Origin: CALJEL01 sp041082235
GTDB lineage: Bacteria > Nitrospirota > Thermodesulfovibrionia > Thermodesulfovibrionales > CALJEL01
Length of the DNA stretch: 5,075 nucleotides
Reading direction: 5' to 3'
NCBI GenBank assembly: GCA_041082235.1
Contig: JBDOIG010000253.1
Span: 1 to 5,075, forward strand
Positions 1-5,075 of the stretch are shown piece after piece. The translations under genes were made by a program, and so were the position numbers. Every line of letters starts with the position of its first letter. Positions within the stretch are counted from its first letter, which is position 1. The notes beneath the pieces are model-generated. The model did not search any database. It was given only the letters and a program-made list of their open reading frames with translations, and was not told where the DNA came from.

Positions 1-147
1 GTAAAAAACTCGCCTTGGTAGCAGTGGCTAATAAATTGATTAGGCAGGCCTTTGGGGTACTAAAAAACAATAGACAGTATATGGCTAATTTCCATCTTTA
101 CAGAAAAAGCCTTTGCAGATGTTGACAGGAATATGGAACAATTTACG
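1..147 (+). mobile_element. Right (3') end of an IS110-family insertion sequence, left copy of a 147-bp inverted repeat
   Basis: Bases 1-147 are the exact reverse complement of 4929-5075, and identity stops abruptly at 147/148. The repeat encodes the C-terminus of an IS110-family transposase (stop at 123-125) followed by 22 bp of non-coding sequence, so 147 is probably the element's outer end. A very short non-coding 3' end fits the IS110 group, whose bridge RNA is encoded at the other end, upstream of the transposase gene. The IS1111 group instead has a long 3' non-coding end. The body of the element lies outside the window, so its bridge RNA, catalytic residues and other end cannot be seen. 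No target-site duplication can be tested. The exact end could differ by a few bases if the two insertion sites share sequence by chance. Confidence 0.8.
3..125 (+). CDS. IS110-family transposase, C-terminal fragment (cut by window edge)
   Basis: This is the last 40 codons of an open frame that enters from the left edge and stops with TGA at 123-125. The peptide contains ALVAVANKLIRQAFGVLK, the helix typical of the very end of IS110/IS116/IS902 (Transposase_20) recombinases, then a basic tail ending KSLCRC. These enzymes combine a RuvC-like DEDD domain with a C-terminal serine-bearing Tnp domain and move the element under guidance of a bridge RNA. Neither catalytic region lies in the fragment, so activity cannot be judged. 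The gene reads toward the PBP1A gene, whose start is 74 bp past the stop. It is partial only because the window ends here; nothing suggests a broken gene. Recognition rests on the short tail alone, but the motif is characteristic. Confidence 0.8.
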   Translation, partial: KKLALVAVANKLIRQAFGVLKNNRQYMANFHLYRKSLCRC

Positions 148-149
148 AT
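122..149 (+). promoter_or_regulatory. Possible outward hybrid promoter spanning the IS junction
   Basis: A perfect -35 consensus TTGACA sits at 122-127 inside the IS end, overlapping the transposase stop codon. Sixteen bases on, TACGAT (144-149) matches four of six -10 positions and straddles the IS/chromosome boundary at 147/148. Outward -35 boxes near IS ends that form hybrid promoters are known for several IS families. Here the -10 match is mediocre, so use in the cell is uncertain. If active it would transcribe the PBP1A operon from about 156. Confidence 0.25.
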
Positions 150-163
150 GTATTTTTATATGC

Positions 164-193
164 TTGAACTCATGTCTTTACAGCAGGTATAAT
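164..193 (+). promoter_or_regulatory. Candidate sigma-70 promoter directly upstream of the PBP1A gene
   Basis: TATAAT at 188-193 is a perfect -10 hexamer. TTGAAC at 164-169 matches four of six -35 positions with an 18-bp spacer. The predicted transcription start falls at about 199-201, on the ATG at 200, so this promoter would make a leaderless or nearly leaderless mRNA. That fits the lack of a good Shine-Dalgarno sequence here (the best is AGCAGG at 182-187, with a long 12-nt spacing). In AT-rich DNA a chance TATAAT is possible. Confidence 0.45.
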
Positions 194-199
194 TATTAA

Positions 200-2548
200 A
201 TGAAAAAGAAAAAGACTCTTTTTATTTTCTTCCTCAGCCTTTTTATCTTATTCAGTTTTTCAGGAGCAGGCTATCTTGCCATTGCCAGGGGAATCCCTGG
301 TATAGAGGAGATAAAGGCTCATAAGAGCTATAAGGGTGCAAAGGTCTTTGCCAATGATAATGTCCTTATAGGTGAGCTTACGATTGAAAGAGGAATTCAT
401 ATATCTATAAAGGATATACCTCGTTATATCATAGATGCGGTGGTAGCAACAGAGGATGAAAGATTCTGGCGACATGGTGGTCTTGATTACATAGCCATAA
501 CAAGGGCCCTGATACAGGATATCCTTCATGGAGAGATTAAACAGGGCGGAAGCACAATTACACAGCAGCTTGCGAAGGTAATGTTTTTGAGTCCTGAAAG
601 GACACTCTCAAGAAAGATAAAGGAGGCTGTCCTTGCAATCAGGCTTGAAAAGAATATGACAAAGGAGGAGATACTTGAACAGTATCTTAACAGGGTCTAT
701 TTCGGGCATGGTGCCTATGGTATTGAGATGGCATCAAGGATATATTTTGGAAAGTCAGCAAGGCAGCTCAGGGTGCACGAAGCAGCCCTCCTTGCAGGAC
801 TCATAAGGGCACCAAATCTATACAGTCCTTATAACAACATTGTGAGGGCAAGGGAGCGGCAGCTTTATGTCCTTTCCAGGATGAAGGAAGCCGGTTTTTT
901 AAATAAGGAGGAATTTGAAAGGGTATCGTCCCAACCTATTGAGATTGCCGGTTCAAAATCCGAGATATTTGTCAATCACTATTTTCTTGATTATGTAAAA
1001 AAATATCTTATCTCCAGATATGGAGAGGATATAGTCTATAAGGGTGGGTTAATGGTCTATACCACTCTGGACAGGCAGATGCAGTTAGCAGCTCAGAAGG
1101 CCCTGAGGCATGGCCTCAGAGAACTTGATAAGAGAAAAGGATGGAGGGGTGTAATAGCCCATAAAGATATAGACCCTGAAAAAGAACTCCTTGAGAAAGA
1201 TAAAAAAGAGGTAACCATAGAGTATTCTTCAGGTTCTCAGGATGTGGTTACTGGATTAGTTCTAAAGGTCTCTCCTGACAGGGCAGTGGTAAAGGCAAAA
1301 GGACTGATTGGTACACTTTTACTGAAGGATGCGGAATGGGCAAAGGTGCAGTACAATCCAAAGACAAATACATCAAGGAACATTGAGAAATTCAGCCTTT
1401 CCTCTATATTAAAACCAGGTGATGTCATATATGTTGGTATGAAAAATCTTAATACGAAGAGATCTACTGCTGAATTTACACTTGAGCAAGAACCGGAGGT
1501 TGAAGGTGCGGTTGTGGCAATAGAGCCCTATACAGGATTTATAAAGGCCATGGTAGGTGGTTTTGATTATTCAAAGAGTGAGTTTAATCGTTCAGTCTAT
1601 GCAAAGAGACAGCCTGGCTCAGCCTTTAAGCCTGTTATATACGCAGCTGCTCTTGAAAATGGTTTTACACAGGCAAGCATAATTGTGGATGAGCCTGTAA
1701 TATTTGATGAGGAGAAGGAGACAGAATGGTCTCCAAAGAACTTTGATGGTAAATACTGGGGCCCGACCCCTCTTGTTGATGCCCTTGCCTATTCAAGAAA
1801 TGTTATCACGGTAAAGCTTGTTGAGTCTATAGGGATTCAAAAGGTAATTGACTTTGCCCGTCTTGTAGGTATTAATGCTGAGATGCCCAGGGATTACAGT
1901 CTTTCTCTGGGGTCTTTAAGTATCTCTCCCCTTGAGCTTACTCAGGCCTATACAACATTCGCAAGTTATGGTATGAGGGGTAATCCAGTAGCGGTGAGAT
2001 ATATTGTTGATGAAAGTGGTAAGGTTATAGAAGAGAATCAGCCATCTCCTGAAGAAGCGATAAGCCCTCAGACTTCTTTTCTCATAACATCCATGATGAA
2101 GAATGTGGTTGCCTATGGAACAGGTTGGAGGGCAAAGGAGCTTGGCAGACCTGTAGCAGGCAAAACGGGTACAACAAATGAATACAGGGATGCCTGGTTT
2201 ATTGGTTATACACCGCAGATTGTTGCTGGTGTATGGGTTGGATATGATGACATGAGACCTATAGGAGAACATGAAACAGGTGCAAGGGCTGCCTTACCCA
2301 TATGGTTGAATTTTATGAAATCCATAGACCTTGGACCTGTTGAGGATTTTCAGGTGCCAGATGGTATTGTTGCGAGATATGTTGATAAATCTACAGGTCT
2401 TCTTGCTGATGAAGGAAGAACAGGTGTAATGCTTGAATTCTTTAAAGAGGGTACCGAGCCCAGAGAATATGCGCCTTTACCAGGAGAGACCATAACAGAA
2501 CCTCTGAGACCTTCTGAACCAGGCCCTGTAAGGCCTGAATATGACTGA
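200..2548 (+). CDS. mrcA: Class A penicillin-binding protein 1A (peptidoglycan glycosyltransferase/transpeptidase)
   Basis: This bifunctional inner-membrane enzyme polymerises lipid II into glycan strands and cross-links their peptides in the periplasm. The 782-residue length is usual for PBP1A. Residues 6-28 form the single N-terminal membrane anchor after a Lys-rich start. The GT51 domain (about 50-240) has every expected motif: EDERFWRHGG with catalytic Glu85, GGSTITQQ (116-123), RKIKE (138-142, second Glu142), ILEQYLNRVYFG (158-169) and HEAALLAGLIRAP (193-205). Residues about 313-430 match the OB-like insert of PBP1A. The transpeptidase domain has SAFK (nucleophile Ser474, Lys477), SRN (532-534) and KTGTT (655-659). 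The C-terminus is short and proline-rich. ATG 200 is the only sensible start: it begins the anchor, and the next Met is residue 128. The gene lacks a good ribosome site, begins 52 bp from the IS end, and leads a probable operon with the TPR gene 14 bp downstream. All catalytic residues are present, so it should be functional. The symbol ponA is also used. Confidence 0.95.
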   Translation: MKKKKTLFIFFLSLFILFSFSGAGYLAIARGIPGIEEIKAHKSYKGAKVFANDNVLIGELTIERGIHISIKDIPRYIIDAVVATEDERFWRHGGLDYIAITRALIQDILHGEIKQGGSTITQQLAKVMFLSPERTLSRKIKEAVLAIRLEKNMTKEEILEQYLNRVYFGHGAYGIEMASRIYFGKSARQLRVHEAALLAGLIRAPNLYSPYNNIVRARERQLYVLSRMKEAGFLNKEEFERVSSQPIEIAGSKSEIFVNHYFLDYVKKYLISRYGEDIVYKGGLMVYTTLDRQMQLAAQKALRHGLRELDKRKGWRGVIAHKDIDPEKELLEKDKKEVTIEYSSGSQDVVTGLVLKVSPDRAVVKAKGLIGTLLLKDAEWAKVQYNPKTNTSRNIEKFSLSSILKPGDVIYVGMKNLNTKRSTAEFTLEQEPEVEGAVVAIEPYTGFIKAMVGGFDYSKSEFNRSVYAKRQPGSAFKPVIYAAALENGFTQASIIVDEPVIFDEEKETEWSPKNFDGKYWGPTPLVDALAYSRNVITVKLVESIGIQKVIDFARLVGINAEMPRDYSLSLGSLSISPLELTQAYTTFASYGMRGNPVAVRYIVDESGKVIEENQPSPEEAISPQTSFLITSMMKNVVAYGTGWRAKELGRPVAGKTGTTNEYRDAWFIGYTPQIVAGVWVGYDDMRPIGEHETGARAALPIWLNFMKSIDLGPVEDFQVPDGIVARYVDKSTGLLADEGRTGVMLEFFKEGTEPREYAPLPGETITEPLRPSEPGPVRPEYD

Positions 2549-2550
2549 AA

Positions 2551-2555
2551 GGAGG
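2551..2555 (+). promoter_or_regulatory. Strong ribosome binding site for the TPR gene
   Basis: GGAGG lies 7 nt before ATG 2563 and just after the PBP1A stop. It fixes the start of the small TPR gene and shows that this gene is meant to be translated from the same transcript as the PBP1A gene. It is clearly stronger than the site at the PBP1A start. Confidence 0.8.
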
Positions 2556-2562
2556 GTTTGTC

Positions 2563-2901
2563 ATGAAAACATTAAGTCTTACAAAAAACTGTGCCCTTTT
2601 CATTTTAATTTTCTTCTCATTCTTATTGTATGCTTCCGATGTCGTGTCTCAACCTCCAGAGGATATCTATAATCTTGCAGTTAATGCGTACAAGGCAGGA
2701 GATTTTAAAGGTGCCTCCCGGTATCTTGAAGAGTATGTAAAGTTGAGGCCAGAACCACAGGCCTATTATCTACTTGGTTATTCCTACTACAAACTTAAAC
2801 TTTTTGATAAGGCGGAATCAGCCTTTAATGAGGCCTATCTCATTGATCCTGAACTCATTCCACCAAGATTGGATTCAGATAAGGCAAAATCTGCTCAATA
2901 A
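2563..2901 (+). CDS. Small exported tetratricopeptide-repeat (TPR) protein
   Basis: The 112-residue product begins with a Sec-type signal: Lys2 and Lys8, then a hydrophobic run at about 11-24, with likely cleavage between Ala24 and Gln30. There is no lipobox, so it is probably a soluble periplasmic protein. Two TPR units follow at about 32-64 (IYNLAVNAYKAGDFKGASRY) and 65-98 (AYYLLGYSYYKLKLFDKAES), with the usual small and aromatic residues. TPRs bind other proteins, and no enzymatic motif is visible. Its place between PBP1A and a sugar-phosphate mutase, 14 bp after the former, suggests a partner in envelope assembly; that is inference from context. The frame reads on past TAA 2899-2901 as plausible helical protein with one more stop (see the next feature), so the product may be a shortened form of a longer relative. 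I know of no established name for it. Confidence 0.8.
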   Translation: MKTLSLTKNCALFILIFFSFLLYASDVVSQPPEDIYNLAVNAYKAGDFKGASRYLEEYVKLRPEPQAYYLLGYSYYKLKLFDKAESAFNEAYLIDPELIPPRLDSDKAKSAQ

Positions 2902-2973
2902 CAGGCAGTTACAGAGGTATAGAGGCTTCAGGCTGAAAGGCAAAATTCTATTGAAATAATTAGAGCGAGGTAA
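2902..2973 (+). other. In-frame continuation of the TPR gene with two stops, possible eroded C-terminal tail
   Basis: This covers most of the 78-bp gap between the TPR gene and the mutase gene. Read in the TPR frame it gives QAVTEV, a TAG at 2920-2922, then RLQAERQNSIEIIRAR and a TAA at 2971-2973. The composition (Gln, Glu, Arg, Ala, Leu) is that of a helix or coiled coil. Both interrupting stops, TAA 2899 and TAG 2920, are one C-to-T transition from Gln codons (CAA, CAG). An ancestral protein of 136 residues ending 6 bp before the mutase start would fit. It could equally be plain spacer that reads well by chance. Confidence 0.3.
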
Positions 2974-2979
2974 ATAGGG

Positions 2980-4398
2980 ATGAACAACAATCTCTCTGAA
3001 AGGATATTCAGACAATATGATATAAGAGGAGTCTGGGGGAAGGACCTTACTCCTGAGGGTATAAGAAGAATTGCCTCAGCCTATGCCTTTTACTTATTCA
3101 AGGTTCTTGGGGGTTTTGACTTAAAGGAGAGGAGACCAAAAATTACTATTGGAAGGGATATAAGACTTTCCTCACCCGAGATAGCTGGGATTATTATTGA
3201 GACCCTCCTGAGGTCAGGCTTTGATGTTATAGACCTTGGTGTCTGTCCAACGCCTTTACAGTATTATTCTCTTTACAGACTTCATGCAGATGGAGGCATA
3301 ATGATTACAGCAAGTCATAATCCTCCTGAGTTTAATGGTATGAAGCTTTCTGTTGGAAAAGAGACCCTTTATGGTGAATACATAGCAGACATAAGGGATT
3401 TTGCTAAAAAAAATAGTTCTATAAAGGATGTCCTTGGGAGAGAGCCATCTCCTGGCAACTTAAGTTCCTTTGATATTATTGGAGCCTACAGGCAGAGGAT
3501 GAAAGAGGAATTTGATAATATCGGGGAAGGAATAAAGATAGTGATTGATTCAGGAAATGGCACCGCAGGCCTCATTGCTCCCTTTATCTTAAGGGATATA
3601 GGATGCAATGTAATAGACCTTTTTTCAGAGCCGGATGGAAGATTCCCTCATCATGAGCCAGATCCGGTTGCGGTAAAAAACCTCAGTTATCTGATAGATA
3701 CTGTAAAGAAGGAAAAGGCGCATTTGGGAGTAGGTTATGATGGTGATGCAGACAGGATAGGAGTGGTGAGTTCAGATGGAGAAATAATCTGGGGAGATAG
3801 ATTAATGATAATCTTCTCACGGGCAATTTTGAAGGAGAGACCAGGGGCATCAATAATTGGAGAGGTAAAGTGCTCACAGACGCTTTTTAATGATATAAGG
3901 GCAAATGGCGGGACACCCATAATGTGGAAGACAGGCCATTCCCTAATAAAGGCAAAGATGAAGGAGACAGGAGCGGTTTTAGCTGGTGAGATGAGTGGTC
4001 ATATGTTTTTCAAGGATAGATACCATGGATATGATGATGCCATATATGCAACATTAAGGCTTGTTGAGATAATAAATAAAGAGGGTAAAAAAACGCTGCA
4101 GGAACTTCTAAGAGGAGTACCTCAGCTCCTATCAACTCCGGAGATTCGTTTTGAGTGTCCTGATGAGATTAAATTCAGGGTTGTTGAAGAAGTGAAAAAA
4201 TATCTTAAAGGCTATGAAATTATTGATATTGATGGTATAAGAGTAAATACTCGGGATGGATGGGGTCTTGTAAGGGCCTCTAATACACAACCTGCCCTGG
4301 TGATGAGATTTGAGGCAAAGGATAAAATCTCTCTTGACAATATAAGGTTGTTAATTGAAAAGGCACTTAAAAAAGCAATGGACTCAGTAACAAAGTGA
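2980..4398 (+). CDS. algC: Phosphomannomutase/phosphoglucomutase (AlgC type)
   Basis: This cytoplasmic enzyme interconverts sugar 6-phosphates and 1-phosphates (mannose and glucose), feeding nucleotide sugars for LPS, capsule or exopolysaccharide. It is a complete four-domain alpha-D-phosphohexomutase of 472 residues (AlgC is about 463). FRQYDIRG (10-17) is the N-terminal signature. TASHNPPEFNG (110-120) carries the phosphorylated Ser112. DGDADR (254-259) binds Mg2+. GEMSGH (336-341) is the sugar-recognition loop; the Met form is typical of dual PMM/PGM, whereas GlmM has GEQSGH. RASNTQP (432-438) is the phosphate-binding loop of domain 4. ATG 2980 is preceded by GAGG at 2967-2970, 9 nt away, and starts just before the family signature. 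It is the third gene of the probable operon. Its stop codon lies in a terminator-like hairpin, 8 bp from the stop of the convergent regulator gene. The substrate preference is not fixed by sequence, and manB is an alternative symbol. Confidence 0.93.
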   Translation: MNNNLSERIFRQYDIRGVWGKDLTPEGIRRIASAYAFYLFKVLGGFDLKERRPKITIGRDIRLSSPEIAGIIIETLLRSGFDVIDLGVCPTPLQYYSLYRLHADGGIMITASHNPPEFNGMKLSVGKETLYGEYIADIRDFAKKNSSIKDVLGREPSPGNLSSFDIIGAYRQRMKEEFDNIGEGIKIVIDSGNGTAGLIAPFILRDIGCNVIDLFSEPDGRFPHHEPDPVAVKNLSYLIDTVKKEKAHLGVGYDGDADRIGVVSSDGEIIWGDRLMIIFSRAILKERPGASIIGEVKCSQTLFNDIRANGGTPIMWKTGHSLIKAKMKETGAVLAGEMSGHMFFKDRYHGYDDAIYATLRLVEIINKEGKKTLQELLRGVPQLLSTPEIRFECPDEIKFRVVEEVKKYLKGYEIIDIDGIRVNTRDGWGLVRASNTQPALVMRFEAKDKISLDNIRLLIEKALKKAMDSVTK

Positions 4399-4431
4399 AG
4401 GAGCAATTAACCCTTCTTCATTAATTTTTTT
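4394..4431 (+). terminator. Probable intrinsic terminator of the PBP1A-TPR-mutase operon
   Basis: Bases 4394-4403 (AGTGAAGGAG) pair with 4413-4422 (CTTCTTCATT) in a 10-bp stem with two G-U wobbles and a 9-nt loop. Two A's and then seven T's (4425-4431) follow. The mutase stop codon is inside the stem, and the 3' half lies in the last codons of the convergent regulator gene. The stem is only moderately GC-rich, so termination may be partial. On the - strand the T-run falls on the wrong side, so it would not serve the regulator. Confidence 0.45.
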
Positions 4432-4850
4432 GATAGATAAACAATGCAATCCTCGCAGACCTTGCCAGAATTTTTCTGGCATATCATCCTGTTTAGCTCC
4501 CAGCAGGGTTTTGATTTATCAATGAAGGCAGAGCAGTTTTTTCTTTTTTCTTCAGAACACTGGGTAATCTCCCAGCACGGGGCATACTCAAGGAGTTTTT
4601 TAATTCCTTCTATGCTGATCTTTTTTTCATGAATAAGCTCTCTCACACATTGAAGCCATTTTATATCATTTTCTGAATAATAGCGATTTTTATTCCTCCT
4701 TGAGGGTTTTATCAGGCCATGTTTTTCATATAGCCTCAGGGTCTGATCCGTTGTCCCGAGGAGTTCTGCCACCACTCCAATAGGATAGAGGGGGAGGCTC
4801 TTTTTTTCTTGCTCTGAAAGAGACTTAATTGTATCTTTTTTAGATTTCAT
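4407..4850 (-). CDS. MerR-family (HspR-like) transcriptional regulator with Cys-rich two-CW tail
   Basis: The 147-residue product has a charged, Lys-rich N-terminal stretch (1-19) and then a MerR winged helix (about 20-89). Marks are YPIGVVAELLG, TLRLYEKHGLIKPSRR (37-52) and RYYSENDI (56-63), closest by eye to HspR-type repressors. In place of the long dimerisation coiled coil of classic MerR there is a compact tail with seven cysteines: 92, 98, 106, 116, 124, 132 and 135. Two of these are CW pairs (92-93 and 116-117), as in the two-CW domain of anaerobic Nitrospirota and delta-proteobacteria. Such a tail could bind metal or an Fe-S cluster or sense redox state; its ligand is not known to me. 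It starts at ATG (complement 4848-4850) with a weak ribosome site, and no other start fits. It converges on the mutase gene with an 8-bp gap. Its target is unknown; its own promoter is one candidate. Confidence 0.85.
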   Translation of the reverse strand: MKSKKDTIKSLSEQEKKSLPLYPIGVVAELLGTTDQTLRLYEKHGLIKPSRRNKNRYYSENDIKWLQCVRELIHEKKISIEGIKKLLEYAPCWEITQCSEEKRKNCSAFIDKSKPCWELNRMICQKNSGKVCEDCIVYLSKKLMKKG

Positions 4851-4883
4851 ACAGATTTCAAAATAAAATATCTGATGATTCTA

Positions 4884-4914
4884 ATTATAAACATATTTAA
4901 AGCCAAAAATGCAA
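4884..4914 (-). promoter_or_regulatory. Candidate promoter of the MerR-type regulator with a 19-bp spacer
   Basis: On the - strand, TTGCAT (4909-4914) and a perfect TATAAT (4884-4889) are separated by 19 bp, giving a leader of about 27 nt. A 19-20 bp spacer is the hallmark of promoters that MerR-family proteins control by twisting DNA. An imperfect AT-rich dyad TAAATATGTTTA (4888-4899) lies between the boxes. Autoregulation is therefore plausible, but the region is so AT-rich that both the boxes and the dyad could be fortuitous. Confidence 0.4.
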
Positions 4915-4928
4915 GTCTAATATCTAAC

Positions 4929-5075
4929 CGTAAATTGTTCCATATTCCTGTCAACATCTGCAAAGGCTTTTTCTGTAAAGATGGAAATTAGCCATATACT
5001 GTCTATTGTTTTTTAGTACCCCAAAGGCCTGCCTAATCAATTTATTAGCCACTGCTACCAAGGCGAGTTTTTTAC
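4929..5075 (-). mobile_element. Right (3') end of an IS110-family insertion sequence, inverted second copy
   Basis: This is an exact reverse complement of 1-147. Identity ends at 4928/4929, where the flank differs (GTT here versus ATG at the left copy, each read outward from the IS). The element's 3' end faces into the window and its body lies beyond the right edge. Perfect identity over 147 bp implies recent transposition or ongoing conversion between copies. Its TTGACA (4949-4954, - strand) also points into the segment, but the bases at the -10 distance (TACGGT) are a poor match, so a hybrid promoter is less likely than at the left end. Confidence 0.8.
4951..5073 (-). CDS. IS110-family transposase, C-terminal fragment (second copy, cut by window edge)
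   Basis: The 40 C-terminal codons are identical to those at the left end, stopping with TGA at complement 4951-4953. The gene reads leftward, toward the regulator gene and in the same direction as it. The truncation is due to the window edge. The two transposase genes therefore both point inward, toward the segment between them. Confidence 0.8.
   Translation of the reverse strand, partial: KKLALVAVANKLIRQAFGVLKNNRQYMANFHLYRKSLCRC

Noticed and set aside
1..147. Terminal inverted repeats of a linear plasmid or phage-like replicon
   Set aside because: The repeats encode the C-terminus of an IS110 transposase, the cargo is chromosomal housekeeping genes, and there is no replication or terminal-protein gene.
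1916..2272. A 118-codon antisense frame inside the PBP1A gene, and similar shorter ones at 260-529 and 1237-1428
   Set aside because: They lie opposite conserved GT51 or transpeptidase coding sequence, have unlikely compositions and no ribosome sites.
2899..2922. Reassignment of TAA/TAG to glutamine in this genome
   Set aside because: The 782- and 472-codon genes contain no in-frame TAA or TAG and use CAA/CAG for Gln. The regulator ends naturally at TAA after a Lys-rich tail.
2923..2945. Hairpin around TTCAGGCTGAA between the TPR and mutase genes as a terminator
   Set aside because: The stem is only about 4-5 bp with a tiny loop and no T-run follows, so the operon probably continues into the mutase gene.
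2774..2959. A 61-codon + strand frame overlapping the TPR gene
   Set aside because: It is out of frame with clear TPR motifs, has no ribosome site and has no recognisable protein character.
3683..3920. Antisense frames inside the mutase gene
   Set aside because: They overlap the conserved DGDADR region in the wrong frame and look like shadows of the real gene.
4360..4406. Terminator for the regulator on the - strand
   Set aside because: There is a T-run on the - strand near 4370 but no stable stem directly before it.
4444..4632. A 62-codon + strand frame opposite the Cys-rich tail of the regulator
   Set aside because: The opposite strand carries a clear MerR protein with patterned cysteines, and the frame has no ribosome site.
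148..4928. Classical composite transposon carrying the four genes
   Set aside because: IS110-family elements are not known to mobilise intervening DNA as composite units. The cargo is ordinary envelope genes and no target duplication can be seen.

Overview
The window is an AT-rich bacterial segment (roughly 40% GC by eye). It holds three co-directional genes on the + strand, one convergent gene on the - strand, and at each outer end an identical 147-bp tail of an IS110-family insertion sequence in inverted orientation. Codon use is rich in AGG/AGA arginine and ATA isoleucine. The regulator carries a cysteine-rich 'two-CW' tail, a type I associate with Nitrospirota and delta-proteobacterial groups. 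My best guess is a Thermodesulfovibrio-like Nitrospirota or a similar anaerobic or thermophilic lineage. This is inference from style, not from a database match.

Layout: 1-147, 3' end of an IS110-family element with the last 40 codons of its transposase on +; 148-199, a short promoter region; 200-2548, a complete class A penicillin-binding protein (PBP1A type); 2563-2901, a small exported TPR protein, followed by an in-frame degenerate-looking tail to 2973; 2980-4398, an AlgC-type phosphomannomutase/phosphoglucomutase; 4394-4431, a probable intrinsic terminator; 4407-4850 (-), an HspR-like MerR regulator with a Cys-rich tail; 4851-4928, its promoter region; 4929-5075 (-), the second, inverted copy of the IS end. 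No stretch longer than 300 bases lacks a gene.

The + strand genes look like one envelope-biogenesis operon with gaps of 14 and 78 bp: PBP1A polymerises and cross-links peptidoglycan, the mutase supplies sugar-1-phosphates for surface polysaccharide, and the TPR protein probably acts in the periplasm. The MerR gene is convergent and its target is unknown.

I do not see a clearly new multi-gene system. The items most worth attention are the exactly symmetrical IS ends (which may mark assembly break points rather than a genomic unit), the promoter geometry suggesting a leaderless PBP1A transcript, an IS-borne outward -35 box, two apparent Gln-to-stop changes after the TPR gene, and the regulator's seven-cysteine tail behind a promoter with a MerR-like 19-bp spacer.
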